From NCBI GenBank assembly GCA_945862475.1, contig CAMAYW010000081.1, positions 1 through 8,512 on the forward strand: DNA of 8,512 nt, in the 5' to 3' direction. Positions 7,215 through 8,512 of this stretch are shown here, in pieces (the first letter of the stretch is position 1; every line of letters starts with the position of its first letter). Below the pieces are notes generated by a model. That model was not told where the DNA came from and did no database searches. It saw nothing but the letters and a program-made list of their open reading frames with translations. Source of the DNA: Bacteriovorax stolpii. Lineage in GTDB: Bacteria > Bdellovibrionota > Bacteriovoracia > Bacteriovoracales > Bacteriovoracaceae. The position numbers and the translations under genes were made by a program.

Positions 7215-7790
7215 TTAAACTTTCTCTACTTGAGAGAACTCTAGTTCTACTGGTGTTGGACGACCAAAAATTGAAACTTGAACTTTAACTTTTCCTTTGT
7301 CAGAGATGTTTTCAACAACACCAACGAAAGAAGCAAAAGGTCCTTCAATAACTTTAACTGAATCGCCTTCAGAAAAATTAGCAACTGAACGTGTACGCTT
7401 GAAGCCTTCAGCAAGTGAAGCAGTCATTGAAGCTGCTTCCTCATCAGAAATTGGCATCGGCTTATCTTTTGTTCCGCCGATAAATCCTGTGATTTTGTCA
7501 GTGTCCTTAACAAGGTGCCACGTCTTTTCATTCATGATCATTTTTATAAGAACGTAACCTGGAAAGAATTTCTTCTTCATCGTTCTTTTTTTACCGTTTA
7601 CATTCGCAACGACCGACTCTTCTGGAACCATGATTTCTGCGAAGTACTCAGTCATGCTATGATTAACAATTCTTTCTTTGAGTGTTTTAAGAACTCGGTT
7701 CTCAAAACCACTTAAAACGTGAACGATATACCATTTAAAATCTGGTGTATCGCCAACAGCAAGAACTCTTTCAGTTGTATTATCAGTCAT
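7215..7790 (-). CDS. nusG: Transcription elongation and termination factor NusG
   Basis: NusG binds RNA polymerase across the cleft and links it to Rho or to ribosomal protein S10. The protein has 191 residues, about ten more than E. coli NusG. The NGN domain spans about residues 18-127, starting at KWYIVHVLSGFENRV (19-33) and including the signature KKKFFPGYVLIKM (72-84) and GFIGGTK (102-108). The KOW domain covers about 138-191, with GDSVKVIEGPFASFVGVVE (142-160) and FGRPTPVELEF (175-185). The N-terminus is longer than usual before the conserved W20-Y21, which is W9-Y10 in E. coli. The next in-frame Met is residue 46, inside the domain, so this start is secure. The Shine-Dalgarno AAGGA (7801-7797) overlaps the secE stop codon, which suggests coupled translation of the two genes. 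Confidence 0.99.
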   Translation of the reverse strand: MTDNTTERVLAVGDTPDFKWYIVHVLSGFENRVLKTLKERIVNHSMTEYFAEIMVPEESVVANVNGKKRTMKKKFFPGYVLIKMIMNEKTWHLVKDTDKITGFIGGTKDKPMPISDEEAASMTASLAEGFKRTRSVANFSEGDSVKVIEGPFASFVGVVENISDKGKVKVQVSIFGRPTPVELEFSQVEKV

Positions 7791-7799
7791 TATAGATCC

Positions 7800-8189
7800 T
7801 TATTTATTAACTAATCCGAGAAGATAATTCGCACCAAAGTCAAAAAAACCAAACACAAAACCAAAAATAGTAACAGCAATTAAAATAACAAAAGTGTGTC
7901 TCCACGTTTGCTGACTATCTGGCCAAACGACTTTCATAACTTCTTGATACACATTCGTCATAAACTCAGAAGACTTTGGGTTCTTCATCAGTATAACGTA
8001 GGCTACAAGAGCTAAAATCACAGACAGCACTTGAGTGATACCAAAAAAATATGGAATCATCGTTTCAAGCGCAAACCATTCAGCTAATTTCTCGAAGAAA
8101 TTAATCAGCACATACCCAGTGAGAATACATACAACTGCAACAGTGGCCTGAATCCACTTCTTGCCTTCATCATTGGAAGCAACAGACAT
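7800..8189 (-). CDS. secE: Preprotein translocase subunit SecE
   Basis: SecE is the small inner-membrane subunit that clamps SecY in the SecYEG protein-export channel. This one has 129 residues and three predicted membrane segments, about 12-32, 46-67 and 100-126. That matches the three-helix E. coli type (127 residues) and not the short one-helix type of many bacteria. The conserved cytoplasmic amphipathic region lies before the last helix: FMTNVYQEVMKVVWPDSQQT (residues 76-95), with E83, K86 and the W89-P90 pair typical of the family. The ATG at 8189 follows TGAGGT (8200-8195) by 5 bases. It is the first protein gene of the operon after tRNA-Trp, and nusG starts 9 bases after its stop codon. 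Confidence 0.97.
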   Translation of the reverse strand: MSVASNDEGKKWIQATVAVVCILTGYVLINFFEKLAEWFALETMIPYFFGITQVLSVILALVAYVILMKNPKSSEFMTNVYQEVMKVVWPDSQQTWRHTFVILIAVTIFGFVFGFFDFGANYLLGLVNK

Positions 8190-8223
8190 TTAAAACCTCA
8201 ATTTAAACTGAAACGAAATCACA

Positions 8224-8277
8224 TTTATGCAAAATCATGAGAGTTCTGTCTACAAAAAAGTTATTTTTCATTGACAA
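8224..8277 (-). promoter_or_regulatory. Candidate promoters of the secE operon
   Basis: The 161-base gap between the tRNA and secE (8190-8350) holds the only space for a promoter near the head of the operon. Two overlapping sigma70-like candidates are visible on the minus strand. The first is TAGACA (8252-8247), a 17-base spacer, and CATAAA (8229-8224); this matches the consensus at 5 and 4 of 6 positions and would give a leader of roughly 30 bases before secE. The second is TTGTCA (8277-8272), a 17-base spacer, and a weak TGTAGA (8254-8249); its -35 is the one known from rRNA promoters. Neither has experimental support. The rest of the gap is T-rich after the tRNA and shows no clear terminator. 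Confidence 0.4.
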
Positions 8278-8350
8278 GCAGGGAAAAGATACAGGACATG
8301 ACTCATCGCAAATTAAACTTGTGGGATTTTAAAGAAAAAAATTATTAAAG

Positions 8351-8426
8351 TGGCGGGTGCAGAGGGATTCGAACCCCCAACCTAATGATTTGGAATCATT
8401 CGCTCTACCGTTGGAGCTATACACCC
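8351..8426 (-). tRNA. trnW: tRNA-Trp, anticodon CCA
   Basis: The minus strand folds into a complete 76-base cloverleaf. The acceptor stem pairs GGGTGTA with TGCACCC (one G-U wobble), with discriminator G73 and an encoded CCA end at 8353-8351. The D stem pairs GCTC with GAGC. The anticodon stem AATGA/TCATT is perfect around the loop TTCCAAA, giving anticodon CCA, which reads the UGG tryptophan codon. The T stem GGGGG/CCCTC has one wobble and encloses the standard TTCGAAT loop. A tRNA-Trp gene between tuf and secE is a widespread arrangement. The 5' end lies only 8 bases after the T-run of the tuf terminator. Confidence 0.98.
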
Positions 8427-8434
8427 GGAATGAT

Positions 8435-8475
8435 AAAAAAAAGGCCCACCGGGTTTATTAGCCCGGTAGGCCCTT
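8435..8475 (-). terminator. Intrinsic terminator downstream of tuf
   Basis: On the minus strand GGCCTACCGGG (8472-8462) pairs with CCCGGTGGGCC (8453-8443): 11 base pairs with one G-U wobble, an 8-base loop CTAATAAA, and eight T (8442-8435). The AAG before the stem can extend pairing into the T-run. The stem begins about ten bases after the tuf stop codon. This is a textbook Rho-independent terminator. It works only in the minus direction, since the plus strand lacks a T-run after the stem. Confidence 0.92.
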
Positions 8476-8485
8476 AGAAGCAATA

Positions 8486-8512
8486 CTAAGCAACAATATC
8501 TGAAACAGTACC
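8486..8512 (-). CDS. tuf: Probable elongation factor Tu, last 8 residues (partial)
   Basis: Only the 3' end lies in the window: eight codons reading GTVSDIVA, then a TAG stop at 8488-8486. The frame stays open to the edge. The residues resemble EF-Tu C-termini, which usually end in a GAG(T/V)V-type stretch and a few hydrophobic residues. The main support is context: tuf directly before tRNA-Trp and secE is a common bacterial order, and a strong terminator follows the stop. The identification rests on very few residues, and the neighbouring upstream sequence would settle it. Confidence 0.75.
   Translation of the reverse strand, partial: GTVSDIVA

Noticed and set aside
1..8512. Several plus-strand open frames, for example 11-292, 421-687, 3460-3777 and 6153-6536.
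   Set aside because: All lie antisense inside firmly identified minus-strand genes, lack recognisable domains, and have no convincing ribosome binding site. They are by-products of the codon use of the real genes.
1..8512. A hidden mobile element, defence system or CRISPR array.
   Set aside because: The window is filled by a contiguous conserved housekeeping operon with short gaps. No direct repeats with spacers, transposase genes or terminal inverted repeats are present.

Overview
The window holds one end of the conserved bacterial tuf - tRNA-Trp - secE - nusG - rplK - rplA - rplJ - rplL - rpoB - rpoC cluster. Every gene lies on the minus strand, so transcription runs from high to low coordinates. 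The gene content and order are standard for bacteria. RpoB carries both of the lineage-specific insertions known from Proteobacteria-like polymerases: an SI1-like region after about residue 230 and an SI2-like region at about residues 965-1080. The DNA is AT-rich (roughly 40% GC by eye). An AT-rich member of the Bdellovibrionota/Bacteriovoracia or another former deltaproteobacterial lineage would fit, but this is inference and was not tested by a search.

Layout in transcription order: the last 8 codons of tuf (8486-8512) and its strong intrinsic terminator (8435-8475); tRNA-Trp(CCA) with an encoded CCA end (8351-8426); a 161-base gap with candidate promoters for the operon; secE (7800-8189); nusG (7215-7790); an L1-target-like leader; rplK (6740-7168); a second, very similar leader; rplA (5990-6694); an L10-leader-like structure; rplJ (5389-5889); rplL (4990-5358); a hairpin with a short U-tract, probably an attenuator; rpoB (757-4878); and the first 244 codons of rpoC (1-732). 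Nearly all bases are coding. No stretch over 300 bases lacks a gene, and I see no mobile element, CRISPR array or foreign-looking gene.

Together the genes supply protein export (SecE), transcription elongation control (NusG), the L1 stalk (L1), the GTPase-associated centre (L11, L10, L7/L12) and the two large RNA polymerase subunits. The informative parts are the short intergenic regions. Each gap at a gene group boundary holds an RNA structure: two sites resembling the L1-binding site of 23S rRNA, one an apparent L10 autoregulatory leader, and one a likely partial terminator that would separate ribosomal protein output from RNA polymerase output. I found no evidence of a novel multi-gene system. 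The most notable observation is the duplicated L1-site architecture placed directly in front of both the rplK and rplA ribosome binding sites.
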